In this document: positions 45,539 through 56,407 of the stretch, piece after piece
How positions within the stretch are numbered: position 1 is the first letter of the stretch
How the letters are laid out: each line of letters begins with the position of its first letter
Origin: Mesaphorura yosii
Taxonomy: Eukaryota > Arthropoda > Collembola > Poduromorpha > Tullbergiidae
Length of the DNA: 64,000 bases
NCBI GenBank assembly: GCA_009869945.1
Contig: WIXG01000289.1
Location: 37,140-101,139, forward strand
Direction of reading: 5' to 3'
Position numbers and translations under genes: made by a program
Notes under the pieces: model-generated
The model's database searches: none
Told to the model about the DNA's origin: nothing
The model's input: the letters and a program-made list of their open reading frames with translations, nothing else

Positions 45539-46031
45539 GGTTTTTTCTACCTCTAGATATTTCTGCGCGAAAAGGGACGTCAATCCAACTCAAAACTCGT
45601 CAAATTAGTGAGTTCGTAGTGTTTAGTTTTTGTGAATTCCTGTAATAATTTTCAAGCACCAATGACCAATTTATAACTGACAGACCCAGAACACAACAAC
45701 TCTGTGCTCGTGTTCCGATAACTGTGACTATGATTACGATTACGCAACGCAATACGCGATGAGAGCACAGGTGAGAAAAGCGCCGGCCCGCACGTACTTT
45801 CAAGGACAAAGCCTAGGGCCGTGGCCGTACTGTGCCGAAGCATGAATGAACATGAAGTCGTTTCGTTCTGCGGAAACTACGCGAGATATACGTAATCTAA
45901 AAGAGTTCTATACCGAATGGCTACAATGTCATAAGTTGAATGAATTATCTCAAAATACAATTCAAAAATGCAATTTATTACAAATTGAAATTGGACGGTC
46001 AAACGGAAAACCATCGCATCGGTCGAAAATC
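45539..46031. other. Promoter and intergenic region of GST copy 2
   Basis: About 490 bases holding the TATA box of copy 2 at 45670-45675. I see no coding feature. Confidence 0.5.
45670..45675 (-). promoter_or_regulatory. TATA box of GST copy 2
   Basis: TTTATA on the plus strand (TATAAA on the minus strand) lies 132 bases upstream of the ATG at 45538. Confidence 0.45.
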
Positions 46032-46819
46032 TCAAATTGTTTCCGGTCGCTCCTGCATCCACTTTTTGACGGCCGGGACCTCATGAAACGCCTCCACATA
46101 CTTCTTCAGGTGAGGATACTCCGAAAGGTGGGAGCAGTCCTTCCGATTTCCGTACGCAAACATTGTGTGCGCCAGACAAACGTCTGCCCACGTTAATTTG
46201 GACCCGACGATGAAGTTTTTGCCATCGCCCTGCTTCTTCGCCAGAAGTCCGTCGAAAATCTTGTAATACTTTGGATTCCATTCGGACAGGAGCTTCTGCT
46301 GCATTTCAGCCTTCTTTTGCGCGTTGGGCTCGTAAAAGAATCGCGCCCACTCTGAATTAACAATTAAGAAACAAATGTGCGAACTCGAATTCGAAAATTT
46401 TCGGAAATAAACCGACGGATTTTGACTTACCGTTCGTAAAATCTTTCAGCGCATCGACAATTTCGTCGCATTTTGCAGCCTCCTGCTCGTTCGCTCCGAC
46501 CAGGTCGAATTTCTTGGCCAGGAATCGTGCGATTGCGACCGACTGAGACAGCTCGAGATCTTTGTACTTCAACACAGGCACGGTGCCCCATGGAAATTCT
46601 GAAAAACAGATTATGAAGTGTTAAAATCCGTAAGATTGCAAAAGATGTTGAGAGTCGTTCTGGCTTACGTGCTTTGACTTCCGGTCGCAGTTTAGGCCAG
46701 AAATCGTCTTTTGGAAGTCGGACATCTTCGTATTTCACGCCGGCGATGGCAAATATGTAGCGAATTGGCTCCGCCAGGCCCTGAGTGTTGAAATACGTGA
46801 GTCTGTACTCGGCAGCCAT
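46032..46819 (-). CDS. Glutathione S-transferase, sigma class (array copy 3)
   Basis: Three exons, 46819-46669, 46598-46431 and 46351-46032, encode 212 residues. The start adds one Ala compared with copies 1 and 2 (MAAEYRLTYFN). Key segments: GLAEPIRYIFAIAGVKYED, FPWGTVPVLKYKDLELSQSVAIARFLAKKFDLVG and a small insertion in the helical half (KKQGDGKNFIVGSKLTWAD). The C-terminus VKKWMQERPETI is nearly that of copy 2. Introns are both in phase 1. All residues expected for glutathione binding are present. Confidence 0.95.
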
Positions 46820-47344
46820 TTTTAGTGCGAAAAATCGAATCGAATTGAGAATTAATGACCCGAAGCCGAAAATGCAATTCTGCGCTGATACTGCAACTAA
46901 ACTGCGCTCTGATTCTGGGCCCGTATTGATTTTTCACGCTCAATTTATAGCAGCGTTTGCAGTTTGCGTGTTATGTAAGATCATATATGCGTCGAGACAG
47001 TACGTAGCCACTCCAAACCGGGCCCATAAGCCATGCTTGTTATGTAATGCAAAATGATTCACTCTCACTCAATTGCATTCGGGCCATTAATTTACCTGCC
47101 TTGTATTCTCTTGTAGTAAGACTTGACTCTTCGAATCGTATTTTAGAAGTAAGCCAATCAATTTATTAAATCTTCAAAAAGAATTTACGCTTTCTAATAG
47201 AAATCTGAATAATTTTGCCTAAAAACTAAGGACTTGCCTGTAAAACTGAAGTAGTTTGAATTAAATGACAAAATTCACGGAAAGTTGGAAAGTAATTTTG
47301 AATCTTATCGACGGAATGTGAAAATTGACGGATGCCGGCTACTT
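46820..47344. other. Promoter and intergenic region of GST copy 3
   Basis: About 525 bases with the TATA box of copy 3 at 46944-46949 and nothing else recognised. Confidence 0.5.
46944..46949 (-). promoter_or_regulatory. TATA box of GST copy 3
   Basis: TTTATA on the plus strand (TATAAA on the minus strand, in a TATAAATTG context) lies 125 bases upstream of the ATG at 46819. Confidence 0.55.
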
Positions 47345-49334
47345 TTACATGACAGTCTTCGGGCGTTTCTCGACCCACTCCTGAATCTGTGGGAGAGCAA
47401 AAACTGCCTCGCGAAGCTTCTTGACGTTTGGAAACTTGTCGAGAATCGCTGGATCGAACAGAGTCTCAAACTGCTCCACGCCTGAGACGACTTCCAAGTC
47501 GGCCCAAGTGACATTCTGACCAATAAGCCATTTTCCGCCGTTCGCCTGGATGATGCTGTCGAATTTTCCAAAATACTTGGGCACGTGGATTTCGAGCAGT
47601 GCCTTCTTGAATTCGGCCTTCTTGGCTTCATCCGATTCGAAGTGGAATCTTCCCCATTCTTAAGGTGAAAAATTGAGGGTAAAAAAAAAGAACAGAACCT
47701 CTCTTTCATCCTTCATCTGTGCGAATTTGAGAAATTGCCTTTACGGTATTTGAGCGTTTGGCTTCGCATTTATTTACCTTTTCGCAAGTCGCCCAGCGCG
47801 TCGACGAGCTCGTCGCACTTCGCAGCCTCCAACTCGTCAGCTCCGGCCAGATTGTACTTTTTAGCCAGGAAACGGGCGATTGACGCCGATTGTGAGAGCT
47901 GCATGCCTCCGATCTCGAGCACTGGAACAACTCCCCAATCAAATTCTGGAAACACGAAAAATTTGTAGATTGGCCATGTTCATAATCGAAGCTTCGAAGC
48001 TTGCGCCTGCAATGCTCAGTCGCATAATGCTATTTGGACGTTCTCGTTTACATGTTCATAAACTTTAACTTTAAAACAAGTGAATGGGATGTTCGTTTTA
48101 CGAACATGAAAGTATTCCAGCCAACAAAGTAAATGCTAAAATTAAGCCATGTCTATGAAAAATTGGCGGATTCTGCATAAATCAACCTTCTACGCGCATT
48201 TTTGAATACACGATGCGCAAAACTTCAGATTTATGTACTGCACGGTTACACAGATTTTGTAAATTTTCGGCACGGGCACGGCTTCCGGTGGCCATGAATG
48301 CAAATGCAAAGATTTGCCATGCTACTGAATTTAATCGATAATTTGCCGATTCGATTCGGCATTCACCTTAAATAATGCATTGGATGTCGTATTGATTTTG
48401 ACTTTAGTTGATCGATAAAAATGCATCGTGTACAAATGCAATCAAATCAATGTAAAACTTGGACGTGGAGCCGTGCCACCGTGCGTGGCAGTTGGCAATT
48501 GCGAATGAAGCACTCGAAATTTCGCAATATCGTAAACTGAATGCAATAAAATGGATAATAAGCAGGAAAACTGAAGGAACATGAATCGGGAGGTTCATTT
48601 CATGCATCATGGTTCAAGAATTCGCGAATCGCAATTCGCCGAGTCACCGTCGACGCGCCGGCGCTCGCAATGGAAATGGAACACGAAAACAAGTTTACAA
48701 CTGGCAACGAGGAAAATAAGGTCGTAGATCAAAATTTTAGGGAATGGAATAATTGCTCATTTGCTTGGTTCCCCCTCCCTGCCTTGACTGTCTACAAGAC
48801 GTCGTTAATCGTTAAGGAAGAATTTCTGCCCGATTACTCAGCACTTGACTTGCGATTTGCCTCAAGAAACCCAACCGCACCAGAAAGAACAATGGGACGT
48901 AAAAATAAAAATGCAGACGCCAACACCGAAACCCAGACGAGACAGACATTAAAAACCACGCCATTTAAGGAAATAACAAAATTACAAGCATTCAAGCTTC
49001 CTTTGTCTGGAGCGTTTCAGCTCACTCGAATTACGCTAATTTCCCAGAAGCTGATAAGCTAAAAGGGACAACGGACTAACGCACTTTGAGCAATTGCGAC
49101 ATTATGAAAGGTTACGAAAGTCCAGCCAGTTCAGCCTTTCTTGATTTAGCTAAGCAAAGCGTTTAGGAAAATGAGGAATAATTATGAATTTGTTTACGTA
49201 CTCGGTTTAAGTTCGGGCCACTGCTCCTTCTCAACTCGAATATCTTCGTACTTGACTCCAGCCATTGCGAAGATCCAGCGAATTGGCTCGGCGAGTCCAC
49301 GGCTGTTGAAATATGTCAGCTTGTAATCGGTCAT
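47345..49334 (-). CDS. Glutathione S-transferase, sigma class, divergent (array copy 4)
   Basis: Three exons, 49334-49202, 47945-47778 and 47658-47345, encode 204 residues. The first intron is 1256 bases, against about 60-75 in the other copies. The N-terminal half is typical (MTDYKLTYFNSRGLAEPIRW, FDWGVVPVLEIGGMQLSQSASIARFLAKKYNLAG). The end of exon 1 is five codons shorter. The helical half diverges most: it reads KWLIGQNVTWADLEVVSGVEQFE where the others have NFIVGSxLTWADxxLAHTM. The catalytic Tyr and the SQS glutathione contact remain. I infer an older duplicate with a changed substrate pocket. The link between the first exon and the rest rests on phase and homology. Confidence 0.9.
47946..49201. 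other. Long first intron of GST copy 4
   Basis: A 1.26 kb intron with no recognised exon. A 130-codon frame on the plus strand (48670-49062) has no domain or splice context that I can support. The intron is AT-rich and may contain regulatory sequence. Confidence 0.45.
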
Positions 49335-50191
49335 TTTCTAGAAATTAATGAAACGATCATCAGAAATCAGAAAACTGGCACCAAGCTAGCAAGCCACAAT
49401 TTTTATGAAAGGTCGTAGCGAAATTGAACCTCGAAACCCGAAATACGTGAAATACTTGCCTTAATTGTCTCTTTAATTGCTCTCGGCCCAAAACCCAAGG
49501 AAATGTGCTGGTAAGCAGTGTAAAAGTTGACGAGACGGTGAGGTGATGAATTCACTAAAAAAAATTGACAGAAGTCTTGACCGAAGCGAAGATTTACGAT
49601 GGTACCAAAAATTCAGGCACAGCCAGCGAAGGAACGGAATTGGGAGAGAGTCGACCTACTCCAACAAGAGAAGAACAGCAAATGAGACGCTAGAAACAAA
49701 GTGCGGAGCTTTTCCTCTTGCAGCAGCTACCCAAAAGTTTTGCAGTCGCTGCCGAAAGGCCTTTCAACTGCCGTCACGGCTACCGAGTGAGCGAGTACGC
49801 ACTAAAATAACGCTAATTTATTCAGAAACAATCCAAAAGATTACTTGGTTTGATAAGAATCTACAGAATATATATAACGCGTGTGTGCGACGGGCGAACC
49901 CCTTCTCTGGCCGATAAGAAGCTGCTAGACTGAAAATCTACACTCGAAATTAATCATTTTCCATTTCTTTAACGTGGCACAAACGCCATTTACAAGATCA
50001 CAGACTCAAGATTTTTGGCACATTTGACTTTTGTAGGTTGTAATATTTCAACACCTGCTCGGATTTGAATTAGAAGCTTATCTCCGTCTCGAATCTCCAA
50101 TGGGCAAATTAGATGATATTCGGGTAATTAACCGCGCGACGCGACGGAGTTCGAAGTTGACCCATGCTTAATTGTTAATTAATGCTATGAT
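49335..50191. other. Divergent spacer between GST copy 4 and TRPM, with a possible TATA box
   Basis: The two flanking genes point away from each other. A TATA-like ATATATATAA stands at 49868-49877. The first exon of TRPM, if separate, should lie here, but I could not identify it. Confidence 0.5.
49868..49877 (+). promoter_or_regulatory. Possible TATA box of the TRPM gene
   Basis: ATATATATAA lies about 315 bases upstream of the first in-frame ATG of the TRPM model. In an AT-rich spacer this could be chance. Confidence 0.25.
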
Positions 50192-53100
50192 ATGAATCTT
50201 AATCTTGACTCTGCTTTGTTTATGCTTTGTTGCTTGTTTCGTAATCAGCTTCCACCCAAATGGATCGAACTTAATCTCATAAAGCGAGAATGCACCGTCT
50301 TTATCTCCTCGGAGCAGGACGGCCAGATTTGCCAATGTGGGCGGACGAAGGCGGAGCACGTCAACGCAGGTAATTGTCAATTTGCTAATTAGCAGCAGTT
50401 AATGGGGTTAATTATGCTATTCCGAAGCCTTTGATCCCTGATTCACTTGTCTTGAGCCACTACTTTGTCCGATTTCAGTCCATCACCATCACCACGGCGA
50501 ATCCTGGTCACCGGCCCTGCACACGCATTCTTCTCCCACAGATTCCTATGGCACGATGGTGTTTGAAGGTGGCCACTACGGGCATTACCCGAATAAGGCC
50601 CGCTACGTCCGTCTCTCGTACGACACGTCGCCAGATCTCGTCGTGGAGCTCATGACCCTCGTCTGGGGCGTCCCGCTCCCCAAACTCCTCATCACCATTC
50701 GCGGGGGCAACAGCAACTTTGAACTGACGTCATGGCTCGGCCAGCTCCTCCAAACGGGTCTCGTAAAAGCAGCGAAGGCGACGAACGCATGGATTCTGAC
50801 CAACGGGCTCAACAAAGGAGTGGCGAAACACATTGGCAATGCGGTGCTGAAGGAGCCGAGCATGGGCGTCAAGCGAGGGCGTGTCGTGACGATTGGAATT
50901 GCGCCTTGGGGCATTGTCGAAAACCGCCATTCACTGATTGGGCACAATAAAGAGCGGACGTACAGCCTTCTCGAGCACCCAACTTCGAGGAACGTCGTGC
51001 TTAATCCAAGACACTGCAACTTCCTGCTTGTGGACAATGGAAGTCTGGGGAAATTTGGAGGGGAGTCGTTCTTCAGGAAAAGGCTGGAGAAATACATTTC
51101 ACTGCTGCCAACAAGTCCAAGTAAATCATTGTACTGATATTCAACAACTAATTAGCAAATTAACTTGTAAATTTACTTACCTTAACTGCACCCAACTCGG
51201 CTCTGTCCAGATCGTGGCTGCGATACGCCTTGCGTTTGCGTCGTTATCGAAGGTGGATTCTACACACTTCGGAATATCGTCGACAATCTGTACGACGAAC
51301 CGCCCGTGCCCGTCGTCATCTTCAACGGTTCCGGCCGAACTTCGGACCTCGTTTCGTACATTGTCCAAGAACTAGATCGGGGCAGGAAGCTGGAGCACAT
51401 GAAGCCGTTTATTTACGATCGGATGAAGACAATTTACAAGCTCAGTGAAGATAAGCAGTGCGATGGATTTTATGGTGAAGTTGAGCAGATTTGTGCGAGG
51501 CGGAACTTGGTCAGTTTGCCATTCCTTCATGTGTGCCTGGCTTTAATGCCCCTTATCTTTCGGCTGCGAACATATAAATTTACTTCTGCAGCTGACAGTT
51601 TATTCGCCACGCTCCGTCGACGATGAAGGTTTCGACGTGATTCTGTTGGCGTCGATTTTCAGGAGTCAGCATTGGACTCCGCTTCAGCAGCTCTCCTTGA
51701 CGTTGGTTTGGGATCGCGTCGACATCGCGAACAATGAAGTTTTCACGTACGGGCGAGATTGGTCCAGAGGTAAGTAAGTTCGGGAAGGCAGACATCGGGC
51801 ACCAGACTCCTTCTAGGGCACCAGCAACTCCAGCTCCTACGTAACTGTAATTTTCTGACATGAATTTGCAGAAAATCTGGAGCACGCAATGATGGAAGCG
51901 CTCGTAAGTCTTCCTTACCCTGAAGCCTGAATCTTAATCGAATCGTGATTCTATTGAATTAATCGTCTTTGCCTTATCTTGAAGGTATCCGACCGCCTAC
52001 AATTTATAAATCTGCTTATCGAACACGGGCTCAACATGCAAACATTCCTGACACCGAGACGATTGGAATCTTTGTACAGTATCGTAAGTTTAATAAGATC
52101 AGATGAGACCGAGAAATCAAAAGACTTAAGGCTACTCTACTATCTGCTTGACAGGAGCGAGACCGCACAAAAATCACACGACACCTTCTCCTTGACATGG
52201 TCAAGCTCTTCAGTAATCGAAAGCGGGACCCCGGCGCCCAAACAGCGGCCCTGACCCTCCACGAAGTCGGGCTCGCAATGAACAAAATGATGGGTCACGT
52301 TTTCAAGTCAAAGTACATAAGATTCCGATACGGACACCGATTCAAGCACGACCTCCAGCAGCAGGGCTACGAAACGGGAGACGAAGACGAAGAATACGAA
52401 AGCTCGTCGCATTTTCCTCAGCCGTTCGACGACCTCTTCATTTGGGCCGTCCTGACGAAGAGACACAGCATGGCGCTCCTTTTGTGGCCGCACGGCCCCG
52501 GCGCCCTGGCAAAGGGACTCGTTGCCGTCAAGCTAAACAAGTTTCTAGGGCGGGAGCTGGAAACCATTGACTCGAACATTGCCGGCGAGCTAAATAACTA
52601 CGCCGTGGAATGGGAGACCGTCAGCTACGATCTGCTGGACAATTCCTTCAAGTCAGACTCCAAAATGGCCCGACAGCTTCTGACGATGGAACTGGACAAC
52701 TGGTCCAGCCATACATGCTTGTACCTGGCCGTCATCGCGAACCATCGCATGTTTCTCGGCCACTCTTGCTGCCAGAAGCTGCTCGCCGATTTGTGGATGG
52801 GGGCACTCAACTTTAAGAAGCACGCCGAACTCAAAGTCATTCTCGGAGTGCTCCTCCCGTTTACGATCTACTTTTGGGACTACAGGTCGGTTGAGGAGCT
52901 GAAGCTGCTCCCACACCAAGATCGACCGCGTGGGGTCACGAATCTGATTTACGAGGAGTACGGAAGCAGGCATTACGGGCTGGACAACGAATCGCTTCCG
53001 GAACTCACTCGGTCACGACCCTCATGCACGAGTTCGGTTTTTGTTGACGAGACGAAGAAGAAAGAGTACGCGACGGCGAAGAAGGAGGCTATGGTGAGGG

Positions 53101-55527
53101 TAAATCGACAGTTCGGCTATGACGTCGAGGAGTCGGCGAATTCCAGAACGGATGGGAAGCAGAAGGATGATGAGGAGGATCAGCGCGAGCGTCAGCGTCA
53201 TGACCATGACCATCATCGGGGCGTCGAGGGGGAGACTGAAGAGGAGGGCGAGAGCGAACACGGTCGAGAGGGCAAGACGAAGATCGGTAAGAACGTATTG
53301 GTAATGCAAGATAAGAAGAAAGACAAGAGCAAAAGCAAATCGGAGAGCGCGAGCGCCAGCAGCAGCTCAACGAGTTCAAGCAGCTCCAGCAGCGGTGGTG
53401 GTGGCGCAGACAAAGACAAAGACAATGTGGTGATCCTCAGAAAGGCTGGCGGCTCCGTCCGTCGCTTGCAGCGTCACCGCGACCGTCTTCGCCGGCAGGA
53501 TTCACTTGCTACGACCGACAACGCCGGGCTGAAGGTGCCGGAGCGAAAGTATTCGCTGATAGAGCAACTCTACAAACAAGCGACGAGGACGACAACGCAG
53601 CGCTCTCCCGACGCACACGTCACGTTCGATGATCGGGAGCAGGCCCACGAGTACGAGCATGAGCACGGCAGTGCCCGGTTTCTCCACGGAGGTCCGTCCC
53701 GAACTCGCGACCACGAACACGAGCACGGCGGTGGCGGTGGCGGTGGCAACACCCCTGAAGACTATTACAAGGGCAAGGCGGGCGACGACGCAGGCTTTAC
53801 GATGAGTTTCGAGACGACGAAGAAGGAATTAAACTGCTGGCAGAAGTTTGTTGAGTTTCAGAAGGCGCCCGTGACGAATTTCTTCAGACACACGGTTTGT
53901 AATTTGAATTTGCCCGCGAGTGAGCGCCGAACGGTGTGAGTTTTGTCTTGATTCTTGTGTTCGTGTTCTTCGGCAGATTGCGTACATAATTTTCTCGTGC
54001 TGCCTCTCGTACACGATCCTCGTGCCCCAAAATCGGTACCAAGTTGGAAACGTGGAGCTGTACGTGATTCTTTATCTGGTCACGCTTGGCGTGGACATTG
54101 TGCGCGAATTCCTCTCGATCGACGCGTACAATTGGAGTCAGAAAGTGAGCGAGCTCAAAACCAAAGTTTGGACGATGTGTGACCTGACGTTTATCATCTT
54201 CTTCATGTTTGGCGTGACGCTTCGGTTCCAAGCGCAATACAGTCTCCTCTTCTTCCGGTATGGCATGCTGATTTACCGCGTGTCAAGCATTTACTGGAAC
54301 CTCCGCCTGTACAAATACATGGGCGCCCATAAATTTCTTGGACCGAAGCTCGTCATGATGAGTCGGATGCTCAAACACATGGTAAGTCGACATTTTGCAA
54401 GCATTCTACAGTTTTGAGCTAATTTCCGTGTGATTTGGCGTTTAGGCGTATTTCGCCATCATAATTTTCGTCGTCCTGCTCGCTTTCGGCCTGGCACGCG
54501 AAGCGATTCGATTCCCTGACCTCGAGCCATCGTGGCGCAACATGGAAATTGCATTTCTCGAGCCGTATGTGATGATGTTTGGAGAGGTGGATGCGGACAG
54601 CATAATTCAATGCGGAGACGAAGACCAGGTGCCCTGCCCAGTCGGGCATTGGGTCATTCCACTAATTTGGATCATTTACATGATGGTCGCGAATATCCTC
54701 ATCGTTAACGTGCTCATCGCCGTGTTCAACGGGATTTACTCCGAAGTCGATTCGATTGCGTTGGAGGTAAGCAAACAGGCGCCAAAGATTTTTCAAGGCG
54801 AACAAACGAAATTGTGAAATTTGGACTTCCGCCTCGTTTTTAGCTTTGGCTCTTCCAAAGGTTCACGTTCGTCATGGAATTCGAACGAAAACCCATTCTT
54901 CCTGCTCCGTTCGTGATCTTCTGCCATTTGTTCTACATTTCCAAGTGGATTTACCGGAAATGCTTTGCGTGCTTATGCGAAGAGCAGCTAGAAGAGAAAG
55001 GATTCGAGTCGGAGCCTCGACAAGTCATTCTCGGCAACGATCATTCGCTGAAGACGTTTTTGACTCCAGCGGAGGTCACGCAAGCCTTCGATTTCGAGCT
55101 GGACAACGTCGACGCGATGCTGTCGGGCGCCGCGAAGGAGGAGAACGAGACGACCAACGTGCTCCGCAAAGCGGGGATAATCGGCATCGGGACAAAAGTC
55201 CACTTTGCCGGTTTCGGGATGAACGAGCATCAAGTTTTCGCTCCAGACACGGTGGTCAATGTCGAGACGGTGAAGGGATTCGCTCAACTCCGCACTCAGA
55301 TCAAAGAATTTGGCATTGAAGTCGAGTCGCAGCGGCAGAAGATTGACAAGCTTATTGGGCTCGCCGAGAGTCAGCAGGAGCAGCTGGAAAAGCTGCACAA
55401 TCAGCAGAAGGAGATGGAAGAATTACAGGGTACGGTCGCGGTGGCGAAACTCGGGGCTTCGCTCGTCGTGAAGGACGAGTCGATTCAGGCAGCGACTGCG
55501 ACCGTGTCACTCAAGAATAAGAAATGA
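50192..55527 (+). CDS. TRPM: TRPM-family cation channel with a long charged insertion
   Basis: Exons: (50192)50249-50369, 50479-51120, 51211-51509, 51592-51769, 51872-51903, 51985-52083, 52155-53894, 53977-54381, 54446-54766, 54844-55527. From 50249 they sum to 4521 nt. An ATG at 50192 is in frame and gives about 1525 residues, but an acceptor at 50247 suggests an upstream first exon. TRPM homology regions: WIELNLIKRECTVFI, CGRTKAEHV, GVPLPKLLITIRGG, LVKAAKATNAWILTNG, RGRVVTIGIAPWG, DTPCVCVVIEGG and PVPVVIFNGSGRTSDL. Exon 7 then carries an insertion of about 240 residues, rich in Arg, Glu, His, Lys and Ser (about 53041-53770). Helices S1-S6 follow, with a pore loop MMFGEVDADSI and S6 NILIVNVLIAVFNGIYSEV. 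The C-terminus has a coiled coil (IEVESQRQKIDKLIG...) and neither a kinase nor a Nudix domain. It should be a Ca2+-permeable or Ca2+-modulated cation channel. Confidence 0.93.
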
Positions 55528-55793
55528 CTTTAACCAAGAATCAACTTCAACTACCTACGAAATATTAAGCATACGTGATCCTAATCAAACAGGTTTTTAC
55601 CGTCAATCGTCTTTTCTTACATTTTTGCGTGTCAACACTTTTTTTATTGCCCTTTCCACGAATTGAAGTCCGAGATCGAGCAGGGATTCGCCAATTTTTT
55701 TGCGTTCTACGACTTGCGAGATTTAAAGTAGCTAGTTCGAATTGTGCCTGTTAGTTGATCAGATTCTTCAGATTTGTTGATCTAGCTTGAAAT

Positions 55794-56228
55794 ATGGATC
55801 AATTAACTACCAAACACTACTGCACTTTAGCACTTCTGGTACTGGCGCTTCTTTCTGGAGTGACATTTCTCTCATCTGGCTCGAGTGTTTTGAGTTCAGA
55901 CAGCTCGTCGGCTGCTCGGCCGCCAGCTTGGGCGCCGCCTTTCCCGTCTCCGTATCCGACGCCTCCACCACGAAGGCGCACGCAGGTGCAGGGTCCTGTG
56001 AGCACGACGCCGAAGGTTGTGGACGACGATGAGAATGACAATGACGTGAGTTCCATTAAAGGCTTCCCCACCAGGCCGAGTATTCCGAGTTCCAGTTCAA
56101 AACCTACTGACGCCATAAAGAATGCTGAATTTGTGCCCTACCAACCTGAAGTCCTTCGACCAGGGGAAGAAATCATGCAGTGGAGGCTCAGGCCGGATGC
56201 TCCTCGGCCGCCTCAACAAAATAAGTAG
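55794..56228 (+). CDS. Small single-exon signal-anchored or secreted protein
   Basis: An ATG at 55794 opens 144 codons. The N-terminus has a clear hydrophobic segment (YCTLALLVLALLSGVTFL), then a Ser- and Pro-rich linker (PPAWAPPFPSPYPTPPP), a basic patch (RRRTQ), an acidic patch (DDDENDND) and a C-terminal part ending EEIMQWRLRPDAPRP. A canonical poly(A) signal lies 87 bases after the stop. Codon use is more GC-rich than the flanks. The layout fits a type II membrane or secreted protein. I do not recognise a family. Confidence 0.6.
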   Translation: MDQLTTKHYCTLALLVLALLSGVTFLSSGSSVLSSDSSSAARPPAWAPPFPSPYPTPPPRRRTQVQGPVSTTPKVVDDDENDNDVSSIKGFPTRPSIPSSSSKPTDAIKNAEFVPYQPEVLRPGEEIMQWRLRPDAPRPPQQNK

Positions 56229-56314
56229 AATGGAGCTTTCGGAGTTCAGACTCGAGCGCACTCCGACTCAGAAAAATACGCAGTAACTGTTTTTCCATTC
56301 TTCGTTCATTGCAA

Positions 56315-56320
56315 AATAAA
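56315..56320 (+). promoter_or_regulatory. Poly(A) signal AATAAA of the small anchored protein gene
   Basis: AATAAA 87 bases downstream of the stop codon at 56226-56228. It supports the 55794 gene as a transcribed unit. Confidence 0.5.
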
Positions 56321-56407
56321 AGATTCAAAAGACATTGACCGTGCAATGGTACAATGCTTTGCTATGATTTATCCTTCAATATAAGTATACAATTGCAAGA
56401 AAGTGCT

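Noticed and set aside
48670-49062. 130-codon plus-strand frame inside the first intron of GST copy 4
   Set aside because: No domain, signal peptide or splice partners, and the base composition is like the surrounding intron.
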